Source of the DNA: Gammaproteobacteria bacterium
Lineage (GTDB): Bacteria; Pseudomonadota; Gammaproteobacteria; Pseudomonadales; Azotimanducaceae
Reading direction: 5' to 3'
Length of the DNA stretch: 64,000 bases
Assembly (NCBI GenBank): GCA_021773565.1
Contig: JAJFJZ010000008.1
Location: forward strand, 186,001 to 250,000
Made by a program: the position numbers and the translations under genes. The notes under the pieces are model-generated. The model saw nothing but the letters and a program-made list of their open reading frames with translations. It did not search any database and had not been told where the DNA came from. Position 1 is the stretch's first letter. The number at the start of each line of letters is the position of its first letter. Below, piece after piece: positions 36,294 to 45,330 of the stretch.

Positions 36294-37292
36294 CTAAAAG
36301 GCGTTTTCGTATACAAACAGTGAGGGAATACCGCCTGTATGAATAAATATCACGTCTTTAACGCCAGTTAGCTCTTTGGCACGAATCTGCTGAATTAAGC
36401 CGGACATCCCCTTCCCCGAATACACGGGGTCTAGTACCAGTGCTTCTGTGCTGGCTACCATCCTGATTGCTTCGATAGTCTGCGGGGTAGGTATTCCATA
36501 GCCTTCGCCCAAATGCCGGTGATCTACCGTCACGTCTTCTGTGGCTATTTCGGCGTTAAGTGGATCTCCCTGTGCGGTGTCGGATGCCAGTTTGAATATG
36601 CGATTGTTAAATTTTATGGCATCTACTTCGTATACGTTAATGCCTGTCACGTTCCAGGATAAGCCGTGGGCTACGGTTCCCGCGATAAGGCCTGCCTGGG
36701 TGCCACCACTGGCGCTGGCAAGGAAGATTTTTTCGGGATCTATCTTGTTGAATTGACACTGGACCACCAATTCCTCGACGCACTGAACATAGCCCAGAGC
36801 CCCCGTTTTGTTAGACCCTCCGGTAGGTACGGTGTAAACGTGCTGCCCAGCCTCCTTTAATGAACCGAGCAGTGATGCATGTTTATTGCCCCGGTCATTC
36901 GGTTGAACGTAGTGAATTTTGGCACCCAATATCTTGTCGAGCAGGATATTGCCACTGCTTTCATATTGCGGATTGTCCCAGCTGACACTTCTCCCCAGTA
37001 TCAGGTGACACTCTAGCCCAAGTTTTGCGCAGGCAGCTGCGGTCTGTCTCGCGTGATTAGACTGAATTGCGCCAAATGAGATTATTGTATCCGCACCTTC
37101 CTGCTGTGCTTGTCCCAACAGAAATTCCAGTTTTCGAGTCTTGTTTCCACCGCTTGCCAATCCTGTGGTGTCATCTCGCTTCACCCAAATTCTGGGTCCT
37201 CCAAGCTTTTCTGAGAGTCTGTCCAGTGGCTCCAAGGGGGTAGGTAAGTGGGCAAGTGAAACTCTGGCTTGTTGTGACAGCAGAGATTGCAT
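36294..37292 (-). CDS. PLP-dependent D-cysteine desulfhydrase/ACC deaminase family
   Basis: About 332 residues. The PLP lysine lies in SGGNKTRKLEF and the phosphate-binding loop is TGGSNKTGALGYV; IQSNHARQTAAA follows the family pattern. This is the D-cysteine desulfhydrase/1-aminocyclopropane-1-carboxylate deaminase group, and the two activities cannot be separated safely by eye. ATG 37292 gives the usual N-terminus (LAHLPTPLEPL within 15 residues); an ATG at 37334 is further out. It is divergent from the phosphatase gene at 37423. Confidence 0.88.
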   Translation of the reverse strand: MQSLLSQQARVSLAHLPTPLEPLDRLSEKLGGPRIWVKRDDTTGLASGGNKTRKLEFLLGQAQQEGADTIISFGAIQSNHARQTAAACAKLGLECHLILGRSVSWDNPQYESSGNILLDKILGAKIHYVQPNDRGNKHASLLGSLKEAGQHVYTVPTGGSNKTGALGYVQCVEELVVQCQFNKIDPEKIFLASASGGTQAGLIAGTVAHGLSWNVTGINVYEVDAIKFNNRIFKLASDTAQGDPLNAEIATEDVTVDHRHLGEGYGIPTPQTIEAIRMVASTEALVLDPVYSGKGMSGLIQQIRAKELTGVKDVIFIHTGGIPSLFVYENAF

Positions 37293-37422
37293 ATTTTCGG
37301 TTCCGGTGTGCAAAATTGACCAAGCGTAAGGCATTGTTGGTTAATGGATGTGTAATGTCCACCCACAGGCCATAATGCCTTCTGGATACTTTCGCTGCGA
37401 TTTTAACGCTGGAGTTTATGCC

Positions 37423-38247
37423 TTGAAACTTGAATATCATTCGAAAACAGCAATTGATAGCGCCACCCTGAAAAAATACAAGGCCTTCGCCGTGGAGCTG
37501 GCTACATTGGGTGGAAGGGCGGCACTACCGTATTTTCGAAGCTCCTATCAACTGGAAAACAAGCTTACTGGTACCGGGTTTGACCCTGTTACTTCTGCGG
37601 ATAAATCTGCTGAGTCTGTGATAAGACAGGCAATAGAATTGCGATTCCCCTCCCATGGAATTTTCGGGGAAGAACAAGGAATAAAATCCGGGAGTGAATT
37701 TACCTGGGTAATAGACCCAATTGACGGCACGCGGGCATTTATTACCGGAATGTTGCACTGGGGAGTGCTGGTGGCCCTGTTTGATGGTGAAACACCCATC
37801 ATAGGGGTAATGCACCAACCCTTTACCGATGAGCTTTTTGTGGGAGACAATATAACGGCTGAGTACAGGCGTGGTGCATTGCGTAAGACGCTTGAAGTTA
37901 GAGGCTGCGCAAGGATAAAAGATGCGGTTCTTGCATCAACATCTCCCCAATTTTTTAAGGCGGGAGAAGAACAGGACGGGTTTGCGCGCCTGGAAAACCA
38001 GGTTAAAACACTCAGGTACGGAGGTGATTGCTACCTTTATTGTATGTTGGCCATGGGTCAACTGGACCTGGTTGCTGAAGCAGGGCTAAATGCGTACGAC
38101 ATTCAGGCGCTTATACCCATAATTCGAGGGGCCGGAGGGTTTATCTCCACCTGGGATGGGTCAAATCCGAGCCTTGGAGGTCGAATTATTGCCGCAGGAG
38201 ATGTGCAAATATTTGAACTGGCGCGCAGTTTTTTACAGGGTCAGTGA
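37423..38247 (+). CDS. Inositol monophosphatase family protein (HisN-like)
   Basis: About 274 residues. The Mg2+-binding motifs are GEEQG (near residue 87), WVIDPIDGTRAFITG and a C-terminal AYDIQALIPII. The ITG after the IDGT motif is typical of HisN-type histidinol-phosphatases, so histidine synthesis is possible, but inositol phosphate or nucleotide substrates cannot be excluded. TTG at 37423 is preferred because GGAG lies 8 nt upstream; the frame remains open to 37348. Confidence 0.87.
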   Translation: MKLEYHSKTAIDSATLKKYKAFAVELATLGGRAALPYFRSSYQLENKLTGTGFDPVTSADKSAESVIRQAIELRFPSHGIFGEEQGIKSGSEFTWVIDPIDGTRAFITGMLHWGVLVALFDGETPIIGVMHQPFTDELFVGDNITAEYRRGALRKTLEVRGCARIKDAVLASTSPQFFKAGEEQDGFARLENQVKTLRYGGDCYLYCMLAMGQLDLVAEAGLNAYDIQALIPIIRGAGGFISTWDGSNPSLGGRIIAAGDVQIFELARSFLQGQ

Positions 38248-38307
38248 GATATCCTTCAGGAGCCGGTATCTATGAATGCCGAATAGCTCTGGAGCTTACC
38301 GAACAAT

Positions 38308-38553
38308 ATGCGCAAGGACGATGTATCCAAAAAGACTTTTTTTCGAACTGAAGAACGTGTTTTTCAGATGAATGGCGCATGGTGGTTTGCAGAACGTGAT
38401 GGAGACAATGGCCCCTATAGAAGTCGCGCGGTAGCGCAACAGGCACTATCTCAATTCATAATGGATATGCGAGTAGATATAGAGCTGGATGACATAAGTC
38501 GTCTGGATAAATCCATCAGTGGCGCTGCCGGTTGGGATATTTCCAACCACTAG
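38308..38553 (+). CDS. Small DUF6316-like protein
   Basis: An 81-residue protein. The block RTEERVFQMNGAWWFAERDGDNGPYRSRAVAQ has the pattern of DUF6316-type proteins (an aromatic 'GxWWF' strand, then GPY and a short helix). No function is known. It lies 60 bp after the phosphatase gene and is followed by a short hairpin terminator. Confidence 0.65.
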   Translation: MRKDDVSKKTFFRTEERVFQMNGAWWFAERDGDNGPYRSRAVAQQALSQFIMDMRVDIELDDISRLDKSISGAAGWDISNH

Positions 38554-38594
38554 ATTACCCTTTTGCCTAATTAGCCTGGATTCGTTAAGTTCTT

Positions 38595-38618
38595 CTACCA
38601 GATGTGGTAGTTGTTTTT
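38595..38618 (+). terminator. Short hairpin with T-run
   Basis: Six-bp arms (38595-38600 and 38605-38610) with a 4-nt loop are followed by TTGTTTTT. This fits a weak factor-independent terminator for the small gene just upstream and separates it from the serine hydrolase gene. Confidence 0.45.
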
Positions 38619-38636
38619 AACTTACAAGGCCTAATT

Positions 38637-39848
38637 ATGTTCACCCCTTATCTACAAGTCTTCTTACGCATTTTCATGCGCACATTTTCAGTGTTGTTAA
38701 TGCTGACGATTGGAACCATGATTCTGGCGGGCGAGCTATCGTCAACGGATGCGCAGGTACTGCAAAAATTTCAATTGGAGCAGCCCACAAGCCTGCTCTT
38801 TTTGCCACGAGAAGAAAAAATAGTCGCTTTTCGAAATATCGAAAAAATACTCCCCACCCGCGCTCTCAATACCGGTGACTATGTATATCCACTGGTATCT
38901 CAACCCCGGGATTTTTCCAAAGTCCGTTACACCCTCGATGGTCAGGCTTATTCGCTCGAACAGTATATGAAAAAGTTTGACACCATGGGATTGCTCGTGG
39001 TGCGCGATGATAAGATTCTTCTGGAAAAGTATGCCCTGGGCAACGATGAAAACAGCTTGTGGATATCCTTTTCTGTATCAAAGTCCATAACATCCATGCT
39101 ATTGGGTGCGGCTGTAAAAGACGGTTATATTCAGAGCCTTGATGACCGTATAACCGATTATCTGCCGCTGCTGAAAGGTAGTGCATATGACCGGGCCAGT
39201 ATAAAAAACGTATTGCAAATGGCTTCCGGTGTGGCGTGGAATGAAGATTACGACGATCCACAGTCAGATGTCAGCCGGGCCGGTGGCTTATCCGGTGTAG
39301 ATCTTTATGCCTATCTCGCAAAACTGCCTTCGGAATCCAAACCGGGTGAAGTTTTTAACTACAATACCGGTGAAACCAATCTGGTAGGTTCCCTGGTTCG
39401 CGCAGCGATAGGCAATAATTTGGCCACTTACGCTACCACCAAAATATGGCAGGCTTTCGGAATGGAGGCGCAGGCTAACTGGCCGCTAAATGAAGTGGGT
39501 GGAACCGAGCTCGGTGGTTGTTGCATTGCTGCAACGCTGCGTGACTATGCACGCATCGGTTTGTTTGCGATGCACGAAGGTGTAACACGCGACGGTACAC
39601 AGATCCTGCCTGCTGACTGGATGACACAGTCTACAACGCCCTCTGTTGGATATGAAGGTTATGGCTATCTATGGTGGCTTGGTGATAATGCCTATTCTGC
39701 GCGTGGCATCTTCGGCCAAACCATTTCCGTACACCCTTCAACAAAGACAATAATTGCCATGCATAGTGCCTGGCCAATCGCAAGCAATAGGGATCAGTCC
39801 AGGCATCGCTCGGCGTTAATCTCGGCATTGCTGGACCAGCTAAATTGA
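38637..39848 (+). CDS. Serine hydrolase, beta-lactamase/esterase fold (class C-like)
   Basis: About 403 residues. The N-terminus has a signal-like hydrophobic stretch (FMRTFSVLLMLTIGTMILAG), so export is likely. The catalytic SxxK is SVSKS near residue 149, and the tyrosine motif is YNTGETN. These place it in the class C beta-lactamase/penicillin-binding protein fold, which includes esterases and 6-aminohexanoate-dimer hydrolases; the layout resembles the latter group. AAGG precedes ATG 38637; the frame from 38604 crosses the terminator hairpin. No antibiotic resistance role should be assumed. Confidence 0.85.
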   Translation: MFTPYLQVFLRIFMRTFSVLLMLTIGTMILAGELSSTDAQVLQKFQLEQPTSLLFLPREEKIVAFRNIEKILPTRALNTGDYVYPLVSQPRDFSKVRYTLDGQAYSLEQYMKKFDTMGLLVVRDDKILLEKYALGNDENSLWISFSVSKSITSMLLGAAVKDGYIQSLDDRITDYLPLLKGSAYDRASIKNVLQMASGVAWNEDYDDPQSDVSRAGGLSGVDLYAYLAKLPSESKPGEVFNYNTGETNLVGSLVRAAIGNNLATYATTKIWQAFGMEAQANWPLNEVGGTELGGCCIAATLRDYARIGLFAMHEGVTRDGTQILPADWMTQSTTPSVGYEGYGYLWWLGDNAYSARGIFGQTISVHPSTKTIIAMHSAWPIASNRDQSRHRSALISALLDQLN

Positions 39849-39881
39849 AAGCAGGCATTTAGTTAGAAGGAATACCAAATA

Positions 39882-41057
39882 ATGAAACCACTCTCTGGTA
39901 TTACCATAATCGAGTTTTCCACGATGGTAACCGCATCTTTCGCAACTATGATGATGGCGGAACAGGGTGCGCGCGCGATAAAGGTAGAACCCGTTGATGA
40001 AGGGGATCCAATGCGAGGGCTGGGAACACAAAAGGGAGAAATGTCAGGTTTATTTGCCAACTGCAACAGGGGTAAAGAGTCGATAAGCATCAATTTGAAA
40101 GATGCCACGGGTGTAGACATTGCCCGACGATTGATCCAGAAAGCAGACGTAGTTATCTCCAATTTCAGGCCTGGTGTTATGAATGCGCTGGGATTGGGAA
40201 GCGAAGATTTGCGAGAAGAGAATCCTCGTCTGGTATTTATGGCCGTCTCGGGTTTTGGTACTAAAGGGCCTTTGAGTGCAGCCCCGGCTTATGATCCCAT
40301 CATCCAGGCACATGCCGGGTTTACCGCAACACAGGGCCAGCTACAACCCGAATTCATTCGCAATCTTATGTGCGACAAAATCACCGCTTATTCAGCCTGT
40401 CAGGCTGTCACGGCAGCGCTGTTTCAGCGATCACAATCCGGTGTGGGGCAGCACATTGACTTGTCCATGCTGGATGCGGGGCTGTTTTTTCTATTTCCGG
40501 ACGGATTTATGCAGTATACCCTACTGGATGATGATATCGAGAAACGCCCCTTACTGGCTGATCTAATTTATAATCTTACCTTAACCAAAGATGGCGCGGT
40601 CACTATTTCGGCGCTCACAGATGACCAAAGGGAAGGCGTTGCAAAAGCAGTGGGTTTGGAAAGTTTAGGCGAAGACAAGCGATTTAATTCCTATCGAAAC
40701 ATAGTCAAAAACGTAGAGGCTTACCGTGAAATACTGGCAGCGCGGTTTATCGAAATGTCTACAGATGAGGTAATGGAAGGACTCGTAGCTAATGATGTTC
40801 CGTGTGCCAGATGTCATACACATGCGCAGGTATTATCGCAACAACAGGTTGTAGCGAATGGGACAACCAGCGAAGTAGTGCATCCCATTACAGGCAAGAT
40901 GCGGGTGGTGCATACTCCGGCTATGTTTGACGGGCAGCGCTTGCCTCTGGCAGCATCGGCGCCGGGTCATGGCCAACATACCAAAGCGCTTCTAAATGAA
41001 TTGGGTTTTGATACAGATAATTATGATGTATTGAAGTCGAGCGGTATTGTTGGTTAG
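39882..41057 (+). CDS. CaiB/BaiF family (class III) CoA transferase
   Basis: A 391-residue CoA transferase with the N-terminal LSGITIIEFSTMVTASFATMMMAEQGARAIKVEP-type block spanning residues 3-36 and the catalytic aspartate in LMCDKITAYSACQ near residue 165. AAGGA lies 9 nt before the ATG. It follows the serine hydrolase by 33 bp and precedes a DUF3089 hydrolase by 33 bp, suggesting a three-gene operon. Its partner substrate is unknown; it is a different branch from the copy at 12.7 kb. Confidence 0.9.
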   Translation: MKPLSGITIIEFSTMVTASFATMMMAEQGARAIKVEPVDEGDPMRGLGTQKGEMSGLFANCNRGKESISINLKDATGVDIARRLIQKADVVISNFRPGVMNALGLGSEDLREENPRLVFMAVSGFGTKGPLSAAPAYDPIIQAHAGFTATQGQLQPEFIRNLMCDKITAYSACQAVTAALFQRSQSGVGQHIDLSMLDAGLFFLFPDGFMQYTLLDDDIEKRPLLADLIYNLTLTKDGAVTISALTDDQREGVAKAVGLESLGEDKRFNSYRNIVKNVEAYREILAARFIEMSTDEVMEGLVANDVPCARCHTHAQVLSQQQVVANGTTSEVVHPITGKMRVVHTPAMFDGQRLPLAASAPGHGQHTKALLNELGFDTDNYDVLKSSGIVG

Positions 41058-41090
41058 GCGCAACGAAAATTAGTGGAGAAAAGATAGATC

Positions 41091-42296
41091 ATGCAATTGT
41101 TTTTGAGAATTTTGATTGGCTTGTTTGCACTGATTGTTATTGCAGTGATTGGCCTGTATGCAACCGGAAGAGGCAATATGATATCAATTGTTGTTGCTGC
41201 CGTTTTTTACAGTCCTGATTTGCCGTTTGAAGCAGCAGATGCGGTGGAACCACCGGATTATTCCGATTTGGCATCCTGGGCAGCACTTCCTTTCAGCAAG
41301 GATTTGGCAGATATGCGGCCATCAGGTATTGGTGACCCCGACATTCAGGGTTCAGCGCCGGTTGATACGTTTTTTATTCATCCAACCGGTTTTATGAAAG
41401 GTTCCAGTTGGACTTTTTCCATGGATCCAAACACGGTTACGGAAGAAAATACCAAGTGGATGCTGGCGAATCAGGCCAGTGCTTATAACGGCTGTTGTAA
41501 TGTTTATGCGCCCAGGTACAGACAGGCATCTATCTATGCCTATCTTGCAGACGCCGCTGTCACCGAAGAAGTGTTAGCTTTTGCCTATCAGGATGTAGAG
41601 CGTGCTTTTGAATATTTTTTGGAAAACTATTCGTATGGGCGCCCATTTGTGATTGCAAGCCACAGCCAGGGTACATCGCATGCGGCCCGCCTGTTAAAAA
41701 ACAAAATAGACAATACACCACTGGCAAAACGCCTGGTAGCTGCATACACCATTGGTGGCGGCCTCAAACACGCTCAGTTTGCAGCGATGCAGGATATAAC
41801 ACTCTGTGACAGTGCGAGCAGCACCGGGTGTGCGGTGCACTGGGATACCTATAGCGAAGCAGTGATAGATGAAGACCTATCTGGACGTGAAGACAACATA
41901 TGTGTTAACCCGCTTTCCTGGGAAGTTGGTGGTGGGCGCGCTGGAAAAGAAATGCATGTAGGAGCGGTACCTATGTCGGGAGATTTTGGTGTGGAAATCA
42001 GGGGGGATGATACTGCCAGGGGAACGCAGTTTGAGTCTCTTAAGTCGCCCCTTCCAAATTATGTTGAGGCAGAGTGTAAGGATGGTATTCTTTTTATTAC
42101 CGATCAGTCTGAAACCGTTTTTAATCTGGGTTCAGGATTTGGGCGTGGAAACTACCATGGGCTGGACTATCCCATCTTCCATATGGACATCCGCGAAAAT
42201 GTTAAACTGAGGGTTGCCACTTACCTGCAACAAAACAGCGCACAAGCCGCGCCCCCGACAGGTGATTTTCTGGATGGTCTGCGGGATACAGATTAG
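41091..42296 (+). CDS. DUF3089 alpha/beta-hydrolase-like protein
   Basis: A 401-residue protein with an N-terminal hydrophobic segment (LFLRILIGLFALIVIAVIGLY), so it is membrane-anchored or exported. VDTFFIHPTGF and NVYAPRYRQA are DUF3089 family blocks, and IASHSQGTSHAARLL is a nucleophile elbow (GHSQG type) of an alpha/beta hydrolase. A lipase or esterase role is plausible but untested for most members. The 3' end overlaps the convergent amidohydrolase gene by 4 bp. Confidence 0.82.
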   Translation: MQLFLRILIGLFALIVIAVIGLYATGRGNMISIVVAAVFYSPDLPFEAADAVEPPDYSDLASWAALPFSKDLADMRPSGIGDPDIQGSAPVDTFFIHPTGFMKGSSWTFSMDPNTVTEENTKWMLANQASAYNGCCNVYAPRYRQASIYAYLADAAVTEEVLAFAYQDVERAFEYFLENYSYGRPFVIASHSQGTSHAARLLKNKIDNTPLAKRLVAAYTIGGGLKHAQFAAMQDITLCDSASSTGCAVHWDTYSEAVIDEDLSGREDNICVNPLSWEVGGGRAGKEMHVGAVPMSGDFGVEIRGDDTARGTQFESLKSPLPNYVEAECKDGILFITDQSETVFNLGSGFGRGNYHGLDYPIFHMDIRENVKLRVATYLQQNSAQAAPPTGDFLDGLRDTD

Positions 42297-43606
42297 TCTC
42301 CGCTAAGATAATCCATTGCTATGCTGGACATAACCCTCACACCAACCGGAAGCGAATTCTCGTCTGCAAAGAAGTAGGGCGAATGGTTGGATGCGGGATT
42401 TTTGTCTTCCGGTGAAGCCACCCCGAGAAAAAAGTATACGCCGGGTATTTTTTCCTGAAAGAACGAAAAATCTTCCGAGGGGGTCATGGCCGGAATTTCG
42501 ATTGCGCCCTTCGGGGCAATGCGATTAAGGGTTGGTGCCATTCTTCGCGTAAGCTGCGGATCGTTGTAGGTTACTGGCGCATAAGGAGTGATACGAACAT
42601 CTGCACTTGCGCCACCGCTTTCGGCAATGAGATTTACCGTGTTCATAATTTTTTTGAGTAAATCGTCTCTCTGGGACGGGTCCAGTACCCTGATGGTTCC
42701 TTCCATCTCAACAGTGTCGGGAATAATATTGCCACGTACCCCGCCATGAATGCTGCCAATTGTGACAATTGAGGCTCCAGCAGTGGAGTTTACCTGACGG
42801 CTAATAATGGTCTGAAGACCCATTATTACCTGGGAGGAAACAACAATTGGGTCAACACCACCCCAGGGCACGGCCCCATGTGTCTGGCGACCGGTAATCG
42901 TGATATTCAGGCCATCAGCGCCCGCCATCGTTCCACCGGATCGGTAACCAATATAACCGTGCTCAATGGGCCATGTGTGCAATCCGAATATCGCATCTGG
43001 TTTGGGTAAATCCAGTACCCCTTCCTTTATCATCAATGCGGCACCTCCGGTCTCTCCTGCGGGCGGTCCTTCTTCGGCCGGCTGGAATATAAAAACCACC
43101 GTTCCCGGAATTTTATCCCGCATCCCGGCTAGCACAGACGCGGTTCCCATAAGCACCGAGGTATGTACATCATGGCCGCAGGCATGCATCACTCCCACAT
43201 CCTGGCCGTTAAAGGTGGTTCGAACCCTGGAACTGAAAGGAAGGTTTGTTTGTTCTGTCACGGGCAGTGCGTCCATATCGGCGCGCAAGGCAACCACTTT
43301 GCCAGGTAGGCCGCCGCGCAGTATTCCGACAACGCCGGTATGGGCTATGCCGGTGCGTACTTCATCAAAACCCAGTGAACGAAGATGATTAGCGACAAGA
43401 GCGGCTGTTCGAGTTTCACGGTTGCCTAATTCCGGGTTGGCATGAATGTCACGGCGCCAGGCTATGACGTCCGGCATTACCTGAGTCACGCCAATATCAA
43501 TGTCCGCTTGATGTTTAGGATTGCTCTCTGCGCTAACCTGCAGAGTAAGCAGCAGGTAGAAAAAGGGCGCAATGTAGAGTGCAAGATTAGTTCGTGATAC
43601 AGGCAT
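42293..43606 (-). CDS. M20 family amidohydrolase, exported
   Basis: About 437 residues. A signal peptide (LALYIAPFFYLLLTLQVSA) is followed by the M20D amidohydrolase core: ALRADMDALP, MHACGHDVHTSVLMG and QPAEEGPP, which carry the metal and base residues. The family includes hippurate hydrolases and IAA-amino acid hydrolases. GGAG lies 6 nt before ATG 43606; the frame is open to 43783 but that part has no signal peptide character. Periplasmic hydrolysis of N-acyl amino acids is plausible, and could relate to the acyltransferase at 33-34 kb, but this is speculation. Confidence 0.88.
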   Translation of the reverse strand: MPVSRTNLALYIAPFFYLLLTLQVSAESNPKHQADIDIGVTQVMPDVIAWRRDIHANPELGNRETRTAALVANHLRSLGFDEVRTGIAHTGVVGILRGGLPGKVVALRADMDALPVTEQTNLPFSSRVRTTFNGQDVGVMHACGHDVHTSVLMGTASVLAGMRDKIPGTVVFIFQPAEEGPPAGETGGAALMIKEGVLDLPKPDAIFGLHTWPIEHGYIGYRSGGTMAGADGLNITITGRQTHGAVPWGGVDPIVVSSQVIMGLQTIISRQVNSTAGASIVTIGSIHGGVRGNIIPDTVEMEGTIRVLDPSQRDDLLKKIMNTVNLIAESGGASADVRITPYAPVTYNDPQLTRRMAPTLNRIAPKGAIEIPAMTPSEDFSFFQEKIPGVYFFLGVASPEDKNPASNHSPYFFADENSLPVGVRVMSSIAMDYLSGD

Positions 43607-43793
43607 TGGTTTCTCCGTTGGAGTATTGAGGGTACGCTTGGCTTTTACCCATGTTGCCGGATAGATTAACACTCCTGAATTGGGGATGGTATAAAGCGTA
43701 GTTGAAACACATTCTCCAATGGGTACCTTGCTTTGCCAACGTACCCGGAGAGATGCTGGTTGATTTTTGTGCACAGTTGCCAAGGAGAGTTAA

Positions 43794-44714
43794 GTGAGCA
43801 ATCCTGATGTTGAAATTGTCGAATACACTGATCCTTTGTGTTCCATAGCGTGGGGTACTGAGCCTTTCAAGCGACGTTTGACCTGGCGTTATGGTGAACG
43901 ATTGGCCTGGCGAGTGGTGATGGCGGGATTGTGTCGGGATAACTCGACGGTCAAAATGTTCCAGCCCTGGAATCCCTACGAAGCGGGCCAGATGTACCTG
44001 AAGGTCTGGAAGCGGGTGAACAGGATTACGGGAATGCCCTACCCGGTTAACCTGAGGTATATGGCGCTGACAACAGATCCGCCATGCTTGCTTGTTAAGG
44101 CGGCTGAGCTGCAGGGAGGGGATGTTGCTGAGCGCGTGCTCAGAAGGTTGAGGGAGGCGGTATTTTTGTATGGTACGCCGGTGGACAATGTTGACCAGGC
44201 TGCACTCGCGCTTGAAGGTATCGAAGGTCTGGAAATTGATACGCTGCTGCGGGACGTTGACAGGGAGGATGTACGCAAGGCTTATCTTGTTGACTGGGAA
44301 GAGACTCGCAAACCCAACGATTATGTAAGGCAACTAGCCGCCGAGGATGCGGACCATTTGGCAGGCCCGATGATGAAGTCCGAAGGTCATGAGCGCTATA
44401 ATTTGCCCACATTCATCTTCAGGGGGCCGGCGGGAGAGAAAACCGTTCCCGGATATCGGCCATATGAAGAATATGAAGCGGCACTTGCAGAAGTTTGTCC
44501 CGGCATAGCTGACCACGCAGCTGCTGATGCTTCTCCCGCCGAAGCTATCGGCCGATGGCCCACACTAACGAATCAGGAGCTGGATCTTTTGTGTGGAGAG
44601 AATTGCGTACCGGACAAAAACATCGCACAGGTATTTGATTGCGGTGGGGCCCGGGTGTGGATGAACACCAGGGAATCACAATACTGGATGCAGCGTAATG
44701 CAAGTAAAGAATAA
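43794..44714 (+). CDS. DsbA-family (FrnE/HCCA-like) thioredoxin-fold protein
   Basis: A 306-residue cytoplasmic protein (no signal sequence). It opens IVEYTDPLCSIAWGTEP, the position where DsbA/FrnE proteins have a CxxC; here only one cysteine remains (C-S-I-A-W). A helical insertion (about residues 60-200) and the closing NLPTFIFRG with the cis-proline strand fit the DsbA fold. It may therefore bind a thiol cofactor rather than exchange disulfides. GTG 43794 is preceded by AGGAG. It starts a plus-strand run with a VOC protein and an MFS transporter. Confidence 0.78.
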   Translation: MSNPDVEIVEYTDPLCSIAWGTEPFKRRLTWRYGERLAWRVVMAGLCRDNSTVKMFQPWNPYEAGQMYLKVWKRVNRITGMPYPVNLRYMALTTDPPCLLVKAAELQGGDVAERVLRRLREAVFLYGTPVDNVDQAALALEGIEGLEIDTLLRDVDREDVRKAYLVDWEETRKPNDYVRQLAAEDADHLAGPMMKSEGHERYNLPTFIFRGPAGEKTVPGYRPYEEYEAALAEVCPGIADHAAADASPAEAIGRWPTLTNQELDLLCGENCVPDKNIAQVFDCGGARVWMNTRESQYWMQRNASKE

Positions 44715-44745
44715 GGAATGAGACTGTTGAAAATAGAGGCAGAAT

Positions 44746-45273
44746 GTGAGCAGATTTTTCGGAAAAATTTGTCAAAACGGCTATGTTGTTAGAGACATCG
44801 AGGCCGCCATGGACCACTGGACCCGGGTGCTGGGGGTCGGCCCATTTTACTACATAGAGCGTGTTGAGATGCAGGATTTCATTTGTAGGGGCGTAGCCTC
44901 AGAAATTGAAGTTAGCATCGCCCTGGGCAATTCCGAGGATTTGCAGATAGAGCTCATACAACAACGCAATACTGCCGCTTCCATGTACCGGGAATTTCTG
45001 GATGCAGGCCGCGAGGGTTTACAGCACATGGCATATTGGACAAAAACTTATCAGGCAGACTTCGATCGACTTATTGCCTTGGGTTATACTGTTGGACAAC
45101 AGGGACAAATCGGCGGTGAGAAGGGCCGGTTTTGTTACTTTGATACAGAATCTCATGCCGGTACCGTTGTGGAACTATCCGATATAAGTGGCCCAAAGGG
45201 AGAATTCTTCCAGCATATTCGCAGGGTTTCAGAAAATTGGGACGGTAGTCGCCCGGTACGAATAGCTAAATAG
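44746..45273 (+). CDS. VOC family (glyoxalase-fold) protein
   Basis: A 175-residue protein with one and a half vicinal-oxygen-chelate units: NGYVVRDIEAAMDHWTRVLGVGPF at the N-terminus, and metal-ligand-like positions in GLQHMAYWT and GTVVELSD. It resembles methylmalonyl-CoA epimerase-like and dioxygenase-like VOC proteins. No activity can be set. The start is GTG 44746 with GAGG upstream; it is 31 bp after the DsbA-like gene. Confidence 0.82.
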   Translation: MSRFFGKICQNGYVVRDIEAAMDHWTRVLGVGPFYYIERVEMQDFICRGVASEIEVSIALGNSEDLQIELIQQRNTAASMYREFLDAGREGLQHMAYWTKTYQADFDRLIALGYTVGQQGQIGGEKGRFCYFDTESHAGTVVELSDISGPKGEFFQHIRRVSENWDGSRPVRIAK

Positions 45274-45330
45274 AGCTGCCCCGCAAACTTCCGGTCGTAA
45301 ATCGGGCCTATTCCAGGAAAGTTAAATAAA

